From JAEUTH01 sp044230205 (GTDB taxonomy: Bacteria > Bacteroidota > Bacteroidia > AKYH767-A > OLB10): a DNA stretch of 51,016 nucleotides. The position numbers and the translations under genes were made by a program. The notes under the pieces were generated by a model. It was not told the origin of the DNA. It did no database searches and saw nothing but the letters and a program-made list of their open reading frames with translations. The stretch's first letter is position 1. Each line of letters starts with the position of its first letter. Of this stretch, positions 17,052-25,648 are shown in pieces. The stretch lies in contig JBGARN010000015.1 in NCBI GenBank assembly GCA_044230205.1, positions 1-51,016 of the forward strand, given 5' to 3'.

Positions 17052-18458
17052 TTAATTCACCAGTGTTTCTTCACCGGCTTTCAATATTGCAAAGGCCGAT
17101 TCGCGACTGTTACTTTCGGCATAAGTTCGCAAAACCGGTTCGGTGCCTGAAGCCCGAATCATAATCCAATCACCGTTATCGAAAAAGTACTTCCAGCCAT
17201 CAAGATCTTCCATTCGTGCAATTTTGTAACTGCCAAATGAACTGAAAGCATTGGTTCTGCATTTTTCAAGAATTTTTTGTTTCAACTCTTCGTTGATATG
17301 AAGGTCAACACGTTCAAATGAAAACGGACCGGTTATTTCATAAACTTCGTCAATGAGTTGTTGCAGCGATTTTCCGCTTTTAGCCATAAATTCCCATATC
17401 ACTAATCCCATCCATATACCATCACGCTCAGGAATATGTCCTTTAATTGCAATTCCACCACTCTCTTCGCCACCTACAAGCACATCTTCATTAATCATTA
17501 CCTCGCATATCCACTTGAAACCGATTTTAAGTGTCTGCATTTTTAAACCATAATGATCACAAAGTTTTTTAACCCTTGGGGTTACTGAAAAAGCTATGCA
17601 AATTTTTCCGGATTGCTTTTTGTATTTTACAAGATAGTGAATGAGCAGCAGAATAATGTGATGCGAATCAACAAAATTACCCTTGCTGTCATACAGGCCA
17701 ATACGGTCGGCATCGCCATCAGTAGCAAGGCCGCAATCAATTTTACCGTCATTCTTAATCAGGTTTGAAAACTCCGTGAGATTTTTATGAATAGGTTCAG
17801 GAGCCTGCCCATTGAAAGATGGATTTTGTTCGCAATGAAGCATAATGGTTTGTGGCAACAAACGCTTAATCACATTTTGTCCGGCACCATACATAGCATC
17901 ATAGGCAAGCCTTAATCCTGATTTGCGAATGGCATCCAGGTCGAAATTGTTTGCAGCATGATCACAGTACATGCTTTCTAAGTCGATATATTCCAGCAAG
18001 CCCGAAATAACAAAGGCTTGTAAATCGATTCGTTCAACATCTATCGTTGGCTCGTCAGCAATGATATCTTCAATTTCCTGAACCTGTGAAGGAACTAACG
18101 GTCCACCATAAGAACCTTTGAGTTTATATCCGTTGTAAGATGGCGGATTATGACTTGCTGTAAGAATGATGCCCAGGTCGGCCTTTTTATTAACTGTTCC
18201 CAGCGAAACCATTGGTGTAGAAACAAAACCTTTTGCCAGGTATACTTTTATTCCCTTTGAACAGCAAACTTTAGCTACGGTTTGTGCAAATAATTCACCT
18301 GCAAACCGCGGATCATGCCCGACTACAACTGAAGGTTTTGAATTTTTTTTAATAAGCCAGTTAGCAGTTGCTTCAGCTACACGAGTTACATTGGTAACAG
18401 TAAAATCCTTTGCTATAATAGCGCGCCATCCATCTGTTCCGAATTTAATTTTATCCAT
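17052..18458 (-). CDS. Phosphoglucomutase/phosphomannomutase family enzyme
   Basis: This 468-aa alpha-D-phosphohexomutase interconverts hexose 1- and 6-phosphates through a phosphoserine. All four family loops are present: the active serine loop TASHNPPSYNGYK (Ser102), the metal loop DGDADRIGLYD, the sugar-binding GGEESGG, and the phosphate-binding RASGTEPVLRTY near the C-terminus. Whether it prefers glucose, mannose or glucosamine phosphate cannot be decided from motifs, so no gene symbol is given. DUF2279 follows after 9 bases. Confidence 0.93.
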   Translation of the reverse strand: MDKIKFGTDGWRAIIAKDFTVTNVTRVAEATANWLIKKNSKPSVVVGHDPRFAGELFAQTVAKVCCSKGIKVYLAKGFVSTPMVSLGTVNKKADLGIILTASHNPPSYNGYKLKGSYGGPLVPSQVQEIEDIIADEPTIDVERIDLQAFVISGLLEYIDLESMYCDHAANNFDLDAIRKSGLRLAYDAMYGAGQNVIKRLLPQTIMLHCEQNPSFNGQAPEPIHKNLTEFSNLIKNDGKIDCGLATDGDADRIGLYDSKGNFVDSHHIILLLIHYLVKYKKQSGKICIAFSVTPRVKKLCDHYGLKMQTLKIGFKWICEVMINEDVLVGGEESGGIAIKGHIPERDGIWMGLVIWEFMAKSGKSLQQLIDEVYEITGPFSFERVDLHINEELKQKILEKCRTNAFSSFGSYKIARMEDLDGWKYFFDNGDWIMIRASGTEPVLRTYAESNSRESAFAILKAGEETLVN

Positions 18459-18561
18459 AATTGTTGTGTTAAGTAATGTATGATATGAATTTACAGGCGA
18501 ATAATATCAATAGTTTTTCATTTTAAAAATGATGTAATGTACTTATTGGATAGTAATGGAT

Positions 18562-19674
18562 TTATTGTTTATGTTCAACGTAATAGTTCAGCTGATTCCA
18601 GTCAGTTTCATGCAGCGCTTTTAAAAAATTAAAGGTATTGATACGCTCAATCTGCTGATCATTAACCCGGCTGATATAATAAAGCATGTTCTTTTCTTTA
18701 AGCAATTCGACAATATTTTTTGAATGGCAGTTGATGTCTGTCTCCTTCAGATCATCAGCTGTAAGTGCATTTAGAGGTTGACCGTTTACATAGATGATTA
18801 CATTTTTTAATGTAGTAGTAATTTTACCTGCATACTTGTTCCAGTTTTCCGTCACTGCAATTTGTGTCACGTTAAGTTCCTCTGGATATTTTAAACCTTT
18901 TATTTCATCGCCACCCCAATCTGAAAAACTTACCGGCCTTTCAGCCAGGTAACCTTGTACTGCATTTATTATACATGAAGTAAGCTGGGCAGATACATCT
19001 TCCAAATCAAGTGGTTTCTCCAAAATATAAGTAATACATTTTGCCTGCAGCTGCTGTGGAAACAAAACAGAATTGAAATTCATTCCTGAAATATAATCCT
19101 TCTTGATTTTTTCTGATTCTGTTTCTCCGGGTATAGCTTCTCCGTTAAATTGCACAATGGAAAAATCAAACTGTTTGGTTTGAAGTGAATAACTGATACT
19201 TGCTGCGCAATTACCATCAGCATTTACCATCAGCCGGTGTGCCAGCAATGCCTGGCTTATGTCAGCATAATCAAGATAGCCAAAAGCAATATCTCCAGCT
19301 GCATTTTTACCTATAAATGAAAAGCCAAGTGTTGTGGTTTGTATTTCTGTTTCTGCCTTAGTCCATTTTTCATAAATAAATAAATAGTTGAGTGAAATAA
19401 ATGAAGTAGCTGCTGACTGTTCAATGTCTTTTAAAGCTGCTGCAGTAATCTTTATTTCTTTTGAAGGTGAATCCCATAAATGCGTATGGCCAGCCATAAC
19501 TTCATCATAAACCACTTTAGTGAGCTGCTCTACAAAGTTGTAGCCCCTTGATAAATCTTGTTTTTCAGAAACTACACGAAGCATTACAGAGATATTGTCC
19601 TTGGCGGCATAACTCTTAAATAAAATTAAAGTGAGAAAGAAAACGGGGGCAAATTTCTTTATGTAAAAAGTCAT
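18562..19674 (-). CDS. Secreted protein of unknown function
   Basis: I do not recognise a family. The 370-aa product begins with a signal peptide (MTFYIKKFAPVFFLTLILFKSYA) and then is a mixed alpha/beta soluble protein with no membrane segment. Recognisable patches include VVYDEVMAGHTHLWDSPSKEI near residue 52 and LGFSFIGKNAAGDIAFGYLDY near 126. The first patch faintly recalls the style of gliding/GldN-type proteins, but I do not claim homology. It lies between the cytochrome gene upstream (80 bases away, same strand) and the hexomutase gene, and may be the second gene of the cytochrome transcript. Confidence 0.7.
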   Translation of the reverse strand: MTFYIKKFAPVFFLTLILFKSYAAKDNISVMLRVVSEKQDLSRGYNFVEQLTKVVYDEVMAGHTHLWDSPSKEIKITAAALKDIEQSAATSFISLNYLFIYEKWTKAETEIQTTTLGFSFIGKNAAGDIAFGYLDYADISQALLAHRLMVNADGNCAASISYSLQTKQFDFSIVQFNGEAIPGETESEKIKKDYISGMNFNSVLFPQQLQAKCITYILEKPLDLEDVSAQLTSCIINAVQGYLAERPVSFSDWGGDEIKGLKYPEELNVTQIAVTENWNKYAGKITTTLKNVIIYVNGQPLNALTADDLKETDINCHSKNIVELLKEKNMLYYISRVNDQQIERINTFNFLKALHETDWNQLNYYVEHKQ

Positions 19675-19753
19675 AGTTTAAAAACCTGTCATGCGAAAAT
19701 ACAAATTTGAATTAATGTGATCATAGAATGCAAGCACTTTTACTTACAGAAAA

Positions 19754-21790
19754 CTAACCGGCCTGGTTTAACTGTTGCAGTATTTTTTTTGCTTTCAGGC
19801 TATTTGGATTTTTTTTCAGATATGATTTTAAAATCATCCTGGCTTTTTCAATTTCGTTTTTATAAACTGATAATCCTGCCAGGTTTAAAATAGCTTGCTC
19901 ATAATCGGGGTTAAGCGCAATAGCCTTTTCATAACAAATGCGTGCTGTTACAGTATCTTTTATGGTAAGCAAGGTAGCATAACCCAGGTTGCACCAACCT
20001 TTTTCATAGAGCTTATTCTGATCAACTATAAATTCAAAAACAGTTTTTGCTTTATCGTATTGCTGTAAATCAATCAGCAGCGTTCCATATTTATTCTGAA
20101 AATCAAGCGCAAAAGGAGCAAGTGAAACAGCCCGTTCATAATAGGGCAGGGCCAATTGCGGTTGACTTAAATTATAATAGGATTCTCCTATCCTGTAACA
20201 GGTCCATGCATCATAATTACTGTATGATTTCCTGTTGAGCTGACTGAGGATATCAGGAACAGCATTTATATATTCAATAACCTGCTGATAATCTTCGCGC
20301 AGGTAACTGATGTGAACCAGTTCGTCAAAATAATGTTCAACATCTGTAGGCGAATCGTCAGGAAAATATTTTTTTGCAGAGTCGAGAGCAAATTTTTCAA
20401 AACCAAATTTTTCGAAGTAGTTGATATAAGCCCGTCCTCTTGCAACTGCATCTGCTCCGGGATTATTGATGCATGAAATGGTAACAAATGATTTTACCTC
20501 ATTAATTTTTTTCTGATCAAGTGGTTTACTTATGTAATGGTCGGTTACCCTAACGTGAGGAATATCTATAGACCCTGATTTACGCATGTGGCAGCTTACG
20601 CAATTATTGCCTGCTTTTTTTAATGCGGCATCATCGGCAGTGCACAAATGTTGTTCAGTCTGGCTATGGCAATTTTTACATGCATTATTAAAAATTTCAT
20701 TGCCGGTAACTTTTACACTTTTATGCGGATTATGACAGGTAACACAGGTAAGCGCATTTTTATATGGACGAAGCGTTTTTGCCAGTTGCGGGTTAGCTTC
20801 AACTTTTTTTGATGTAGCTAAATAACACTGGCTGAGTTTTAAACGTTCAGCATGGCTTGCCATGATATGCTCACGTTCCTGTCCTTTATAAACCGGCATA
20901 AATACATTCATCACTTCACTCAGGTGCATTCCCGGCCTGAAATCAAAAAATGATTTTCCTTTATTTAATACAGCATTCCCTTGTACATGACAACGCTGGC
21001 AAATATCAAACTGCAAATCAATGCTGAGTTTTGCAGGATTTACAATCGAGTAATCAATAAATTGTGATGTATCAACCAGGTTGCCAAGTTGCTTTTGTTT
21101 TACATGAGCTTCGCCCGGTCCATGGCATCGTTCGCAATCAATACCATTGGCTATCATTTCATATTTGTTCTCTGACCCCTCCACCATTCGCGGATATGCA
21201 TTATGGCAGGTTATACATTCAAGGCCGATACTGCGACTAAATCGTGTGTTCATGCCATTTTCGAATCCCGGTGGTAAATCCCATTTACCTTTCTGAGTAT
21301 AATAAGTCATTGGTGCCTGGCAGAGATAACCGTTGGTATTGAAAATATGTGAGTTGGTGTGCTGACCGCTGCCAACTATGTAATTAATTGTTTCTGTTCG
21401 TTTATGGATGGTATCAGTTCCCTGTAAACGGTATTCCATAAATTTTAAGCTATCCTTCTGCCAGTAAGCCTTATAGTGCAGATCAGTGTATTTATCATAA
21501 ATTACTGCATGGCTAAAGTCAGCCGAAGATTTGGTGTGTGATGCAACATCAAATGATTTACCCATACCGGTTTCAATATACGTTGCATATATTTCTGCAT
21601 GGCACTGCCTGCAGGTATTCATGCCAACATACTTAACGGTATCATTTAAGCTTGCATATTGATTGGAAACCTGTTCAATGTTGCTATCGGTATTTTGGTT
21701 AGTGGACCTGGTGTTGCAGAAAATATTTGCATAAAGTACAACAGCGGCAATACCAATGATCAGCCAATATTTTAAATAGTGTTTTAGCAA
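19754..21790 (-). CDS. Heptaheme c-type cytochrome with C-terminal TPR repeats
   Basis: The 678-aa protein has a short N-terminal membrane segment (YWLIIGIAAVVLYANIF), then seven CxxCH haem-binding motifs: CRQCH, CITCH, CERCH, CQRCH, CVTCH, CKNCH and CVSCH. The arrangement resembles the cytochrome c554/NapC-NrfB-type multihaem scaffold. The last ~200 residues hold TPR units (SYYNLSQPQLALPYYERAVSL, ARICYEKAIALNPDYEQAI). It should sit at the periplasmic face and pass electrons, with the TPR part binding a partner protein. No quinol oxidase, nitrite reductase or maturation gene is nearby, so its donor and acceptor are open. Confidence 0.9.
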   Translation of the reverse strand: MLKHYLKYWLIIGIAAVVLYANIFCNTRSTNQNTDSNIEQVSNQYASLNDTVKYVGMNTCRQCHAEIYATYIETGMGKSFDVASHTKSSADFSHAVIYDKYTDLHYKAYWQKDSLKFMEYRLQGTDTIHKRTETINYIVGSGQHTNSHIFNTNGYLCQAPMTYYTQKGKWDLPPGFENGMNTRFSRSIGLECITCHNAYPRMVEGSENKYEMIANGIDCERCHGPGEAHVKQKQLGNLVDTSQFIDYSIVNPAKLSIDLQFDICQRCHVQGNAVLNKGKSFFDFRPGMHLSEVMNVFMPVYKGQEREHIMASHAERLKLSQCYLATSKKVEANPQLAKTLRPYKNALTCVTCHNPHKSVKVTGNEIFNNACKNCHSQTEQHLCTADDAALKKAGNNCVSCHMRKSGSIDIPHVRVTDHYISKPLDQKKINEVKSFVTISCINNPGADAVARGRAYINYFEKFGFEKFALDSAKKYFPDDSPTDVEHYFDELVHISYLREDYQQVIEYINAVPDILSQLNRKSYSNYDAWTCYRIGESYYNLSQPQLALPYYERAVSLAPFALDFQNKYGTLLIDLQQYDKAKTVFEFIVDQNKLYEKGWCNLGYATLLTIKDTVTARICYEKAIALNPDYEQAILNLAGLSVYKNEIEKARMILKSYLKKNPNSLKAKKILQQLNQAG

Positions 21791-21875
21791 GGATTTAATC
21801 AGTCAAACAAATGGAGGTGAAAAGTAAAAATATACTTTAATAATAAGTACAGCTTGTATACAGTAGAAATTATAG

Positions 21876-21906
21876 AATAAAAAAGCCGCCTTTTAAAGGG
21901 CGGCTT
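21876..21906 (-). terminator. Terminator of the DEAD-box helicase gene
   Basis: On the minus strand AAGCCGCC and GGCGGCTT pair around a short AT-rich loop, followed by TTTTTTATTC. It lies 18 bases downstream of the helicase stop codon. Confidence 0.88.
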
Positions 21907-21923
21907 GAATAACATCATTCAGC

Positions 21924-23819
21924 TTAATATTTTTTGCGAGGTTTCTTATCGCCTTTTGAAAAGCCTTTGTTATCGCTGAATTCACTCTTAAAGAAATCAT
22001 CATAACTCTCATTTACGGTTTCGCGCTTGCTGCTATATGCATTACGCGGTTTACCGTTAAAATTGCTGTTGCGTTTTGCACCAAAGTCATTTCCTGAGTT
22101 TCTTTTACCATAGCTATCTCCGCGTGACCGATTATCATTTCTGTCACTTCCATAAGATTTACTTCGGCCACGGTCGCCACCATATTTGGAGCCACTGCGG
22201 CTTCCAGATGAACGGCCACCTGATGAAGCGGAAATATCTGTGCGAACTTTACGGCCTTTGTACACCTCGCCTTTAAACTTTTCAAGTGCTTCGCCTAATT
22301 TTTCTTCAGTCATATCAATGAAAGAGTAGACACCCTTTATGTTCATATGGCCGAAATCGGTTTTTGATAAGCCGGTTATTTCTATCAGGTAATTTAACAT
22401 AGTTGTTTTGTCAAATCCATCTACAGAACCCAAGTTGATAAACAACTTCTGCTTGCTTGTAAATCCTGAATCACCTTCACTGCGTCTTGAAGCATCTACA
22501 TTCAGATCATCAGCATTACGATAATATTCCAGGAATCGGTTAAACTCCACTGAAACCATCCTCTTCACAAGATCTTCTTTTGATAAATCTTTAAGCTCAT
22601 CAAAAATAGCGGGAAGATATTTTGCAATTCCCTGTTCGTTTACCTCAACATTATGTATGCGCTTTATTAATCCGAGCAATTGATTTTCCACCACCACAAC
22701 TCCGCTTGGTATTTTACCATTGGTAAATTTCTTGTTGATCACTTTTTCAATCTGCCTGATTTTCGATACATCACGTGGCCCGATAATAATCATAGAAACA
22801 CCTGATTTTCCTGCTCTTGCTGTACGTCCGCTTCTGTGGGTGTAATTTTCCAATTCATCAGGCAGGTTATAATTGATAACGTGAGTAACGTCATTTACGT
22901 CAATACCTCTTGCAGCTACGTCAGTAGCCACCAGTAATTGCAGCGTTTTTTGCCTGTAGCGTGCCATCACTTTATCGCGCTGAGCCTGGCTTAAATCACC
23001 ATGCAAAGCATCAGCATTATAACCATCCTTTACCAGCTTTTCTGCTACATCCTGCGTTTCAAGCTTGGTGCGGCAAAAAATAATTCCGAAAATTTCAGGA
23101 TGTGAATCAACAAGTCTTTTTAAAGCAGAATACCTGTCGCGTGATTGTACTACATAATAAATGTGTTCAATATTTTCAGCACCTGAATTCTTTTTACCCA
23201 TGGTAATTTCAACGGGCTCAAACATGTAGTTACGGGCTATATCGCGCACTTCCTGTGGCATAGTTGCACTGAACAGCCATGTGTTTTTTGTTTCAGGTGT
23301 GTTTTCAAGTATGGCATCAATCTCTTCCTTAAAACCCATGTTCAGCATTTCATCGGCCTCATCAAGTACGGTGTACCGTACATTGCTTAAATCTACCACA
23401 TCGCGGTTAATCATATCAATTAACCTGCCGGGGGTTGCCACCACAATTTGTGCACCTCGCTTTACAGCACGAATTTGCTCACTGATGCTTGCACCTCCAT
23501 ATATAGCAACTGTTTTAATAGTCCCCATATACTTCGAAAATTTTTCGACATCATTGGCAATCTGCACGCATAGTTCGCGTGTTGGAGCCAATACCAGCGC
23601 CTGGGTAATTTTTGATTTCACATCAATTAGTTGCAGTAACGGAAGCCCAAATGCAGCAGTTTTACCTGTGCCGGTTTGTGCCAGACCGATAAAATCCTTG
23701 GGATGTGTAATAAGTTGTGGAATTGCCTGTTCTTGTACAGGTGTTGGATTTTCAAATCCAAGTTCGGTGATGGCCTGAATAATCTGACTATTCAAGCCAA
23801 GCTTTTCAAAATTGTTCAT
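21924..23819 (-). CDS. DEAD-box ATP-dependent RNA helicase with DbpA-type RNA-binding domain
   Basis: This 631-aa helicase unwinds structured RNA, probably in ribosome assembly and cold growth like DeaD/CsdA. Motifs appear in order: Q motif (GFENPTPVQ), I (AQTGTGKT, 47-54), Ia (PTREL, 79-83), Ib (TPGRL), II (DEAD, 153-156), III (SAT, 184-186), V (ATDVAARGID) and VI (HRSGRTARAG). A DbpA-like RNA-binding domain follows near residues 450-530 (LFINLGSVDGFDKTTML). The tail is rich in Arg, Gly, Ser and Asn and probably disordered. A leader of about 70 bases follows a TACCTTTG promoter element, and a strong terminator follows the gene, so it is a single-gene unit. Confidence 0.95.
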   Translation of the reverse strand: MNNFEKLGLNSQIIQAITELGFENPTPVQEQAIPQLITHPKDFIGLAQTGTGKTAAFGLPLLQLIDVKSKITQALVLAPTRELCVQIANDVEKFSKYMGTIKTVAIYGGASISEQIRAVKRGAQIVVATPGRLIDMINRDVVDLSNVRYTVLDEADEMLNMGFKEEIDAILENTPETKNTWLFSATMPQEVRDIARNYMFEPVEITMGKKNSGAENIEHIYYVVQSRDRYSALKRLVDSHPEIFGIIFCRTKLETQDVAEKLVKDGYNADALHGDLSQAQRDKVMARYRQKTLQLLVATDVAARGIDVNDVTHVINYNLPDELENYTHRSGRTARAGKSGVSMIIIGPRDVSKIRQIEKVINKKFTNGKIPSGVVVVENQLLGLIKRIHNVEVNEQGIAKYLPAIFDELKDLSKEDLVKRMVSVEFNRFLEYYRNADDLNVDASRRSEGDSGFTSKQKLFINLGSVDGFDKTTMLNYLIEITGLSKTDFGHMNIKGVYSFIDMTEEKLGEALEKFKGEVYKGRKVRTDISASSGGRSSGSRSGSKYGGDRGRSKSYGSDRNDNRSRGDSYGKRNSGNDFGAKRNSNFNGKPRNAYSSKRETVNESYDDFFKSEFSDNKGFSKGDKKPRKKY

Positions 23820-23895
23820 TATAATACGTTGAAGTTAAACCTCAGCGCTTATGAATCAATTCAATGCAAACGCACCTCGGCCTTTTATTGTGGCG

Positions 23896-23903
23896 CAAAG
23901 GTA
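23896..23903 (-). promoter_or_regulatory. Bacteroidota -7 element (TACCTTTG) for the helicase gene
   Basis: The minus strand reads TACCTTTG, an exact TAnnTTTG match, 76 bases upstream of the helicase start. Transcription would begin around 23889 and leave a leader of about 70 bases. No clear -33 element is visible. Confidence 0.5.
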
Positions 23904-24024
23904 GTTTTAATATCCTTAATACCCATTTTTATCTGAATGATAACAATTATTTACCATTTGAGCTATTAAGAATACCTCGTTAATAAGTATGATTATACAG
24001 GTTTACTACTTTAATTACTGCAGT

Positions 24025-24032
24025 TATTTTTG
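24025..24032 (+). promoter_or_regulatory. Bacteroidota -7 element (TATTTTTG) for the transglycosylase gene
   Basis: TATTTTTG matches TAnnTTTG and lies 91 bases before the start at 24124, with no other gene between them. The AT-rich context makes a chance match possible. Confidence 0.4.
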
Positions 24033-24123
24033 TAACTTAGGTTTTAATTAATTTATGATGTAATTTTCGGAGCAATATTTTCTGAAATCTCCGTTATTTG
24101 CTAACCTCCTGGTCATTAAGTTT

Positions 24124-25575
24124 ATGAATAAAATTAAAGTTTCAATTTCTGTTTTGATGATTTTGTTAATGCTGATTGTTTTCAGCAGTTGCAAAAACAC
24201 GATGGGGGAAAATAATATCATACCTGTTGATACCCTTCCTTCAGCAAAAACTGAATTGGTAAAAAAATATGTAAAAGGTTACGATTATGCTGAAGAAATG
24301 CAGTTTGTAAATAATTACCAGCTGTATGATGAAGGGTGGGATACGCTTCCGCAATCGGTATTCTGGAAAAAGATAATTCAGCTTTCACCTGATTCAAGTA
24401 TTGTAAATGTTGCTGCTACACGCACCCCTGTTGAAACAGTTGTAACCAAAAACTGGGCATCACAAACCGAAGCTCAAAAAGATTTATGTAAAGCGTGGAT
24501 CTGCCAGATGAATAGTCTTGATTCGGGTACCTGTTTATTTGTGAGCATTGGTCGTAAAGATTTTTTTGAGCATCGGAAAACACTGAAGAGTATTGATAAA
24601 GCAATAAAGGTTTTCAAGCAAAATGATGTTGATCCCTGGTATGCACAGACCATCCTGTTAATTGAAAGTCCGGGAAAAACTTCGCAACAGTCGTGGGCAG
24701 GTGCCCGCGGACCTTTTCAGCTGATGCCAGCAGTAGCCAAAAAGTTTGGATTAAAAGTGAACCGATATGTTGATGAACGGCAAAGTCTTGAAAGGTCGGC
24801 TTATGCTGCCTCGCAGTTGCTTGGCAAGATATTTATTCCTAAAGTTAAAGAATTGCTTGAGCAGCGAAATCTTGTTTATGATGAAAATGCGCTTTGGTTC
24901 AGGCTATTGGTAATGCACACTTATCATGCAGGACCAGGTAACGTTGCAGCTGTACTAGATGCTATTTGCCCAAGCGAGGGAAACATGCAACTGATTCGCA
25001 AAATGTGGGTAACAGAAGCCCGTGGGTTTAAAAACGAATCACAAAATTATTCTCAGATTGCCCTTGCTGCATTACTTAATTTTAATGATATCATAGGAAG
25101 TGGCGATACCGTTAATCTGGTATTCGGAGATGTGGCTTACAATAAAATCAACAGCAATAAAATGGCTAACAGTGATAGTGTACTTGTAGCATATACCCGC
25201 TGTATGCTGGAGTATGAGAATGATTTTATTGATGGTGTTATTCCATACGATTATTTCATTTCAAGGGTTAATACGCTGAAAAATGATATGGCTGCAGCTA
25301 AACTGGCAAAAACACAGGACAACAATCCTATTGCAATTCTGTACCCTGTTGACGAAATGCATTATATCAATTTAAGTAAACTGCTATTACGCAAACGCCA
25401 GAAAGATGATGCAATCAATTTATTGAAATATAATACCAGTTTGTTTCCTGAATCTGCGTTAGCAACAGAGTCACTTAATGAAGCATATAAAACCAGCACA
25501 GCACCTAAGCCTGCTGTTAAGCCAAAGAAAAAAAGCAATGGCGGTACTCATGCTAAAAGCCGGGCAAAAAGTTAA
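24124..25575 (+). CDS. Lytic transglycosylase lipoprotein (SLT domain)
   Basis: The enzyme cleaves peptidoglycan glycan strands with formation of 1,6-anhydro-MurNAc. A signal peptide ends in the lipobox FSSC (Cys23), so it should be a lipoprotein facing the periplasm. The SLT core contains the catalytic glutamate Glu181 (LLIESPG), the GARGPFQLMPAVA motif (from residue 193) and the YHAGPGNVAAVLDA block, close to the family's YNAGPGNV. Total length is 483 aa, with a Lys-rich tail (KPKKKSNGGTHAKSRAKS). Unlike classical MltD, no LysM domain is seen. It is a single-gene unit ended by a bidirectional terminator shared with the convergent gene. Confidence 0.9.
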   Translation: MNKIKVSISVLMILLMLIVFSSCKNTMGENNIIPVDTLPSAKTELVKKYVKGYDYAEEMQFVNNYQLYDEGWDTLPQSVFWKKIIQLSPDSSIVNVAATRTPVETVVTKNWASQTEAQKDLCKAWICQMNSLDSGTCLFVSIGRKDFFEHRKTLKSIDKAIKVFKQNDVDPWYAQTILLIESPGKTSQQSWAGARGPFQLMPAVAKKFGLKVNRYVDERQSLERSAYAASQLLGKIFIPKVKELLEQRNLVYDENALWFRLLVMHTYHAGPGNVAAVLDAICPSEGNMQLIRKMWVTEARGFKNESQNYSQIALAALLNFNDIIGSGDTVNLVFGDVAYNKINSNKMANSDSVLVAYTRCMLEYENDFIDGVIPYDYFISRVNTLKNDMAAAKLAKTQDNNPIAILYPVDEMHYINLSKLLLRKRQKDDAINLLKYNTSLFPESALATESLNEAYKTSTAPKPAVKPKKKSNGGTHAKSRAKS

Positions 25576-25603
25576 ATTAAACGCATCAGATAGTAATGAA
25601 TAA

Positions 25604-25629
25604 AAAAGCCTTCATTTCTGAAGGCTTTT
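25604..25629. terminator. Bidirectional terminator between convergent genes
   Basis: AAAAGCCTTCA (25604-25614) and TGAAGGCTTTT (25619-25629) form a perfect 11-bp stem with a TTTC loop. A-rich and T-rich flanks allow it to end transcription from both the transglycosylase gene and the minus-strand gene at 25649. Confidence 0.9.
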
Positions 25630-25648
25630 GCTTTTAAATTACCAGCAG

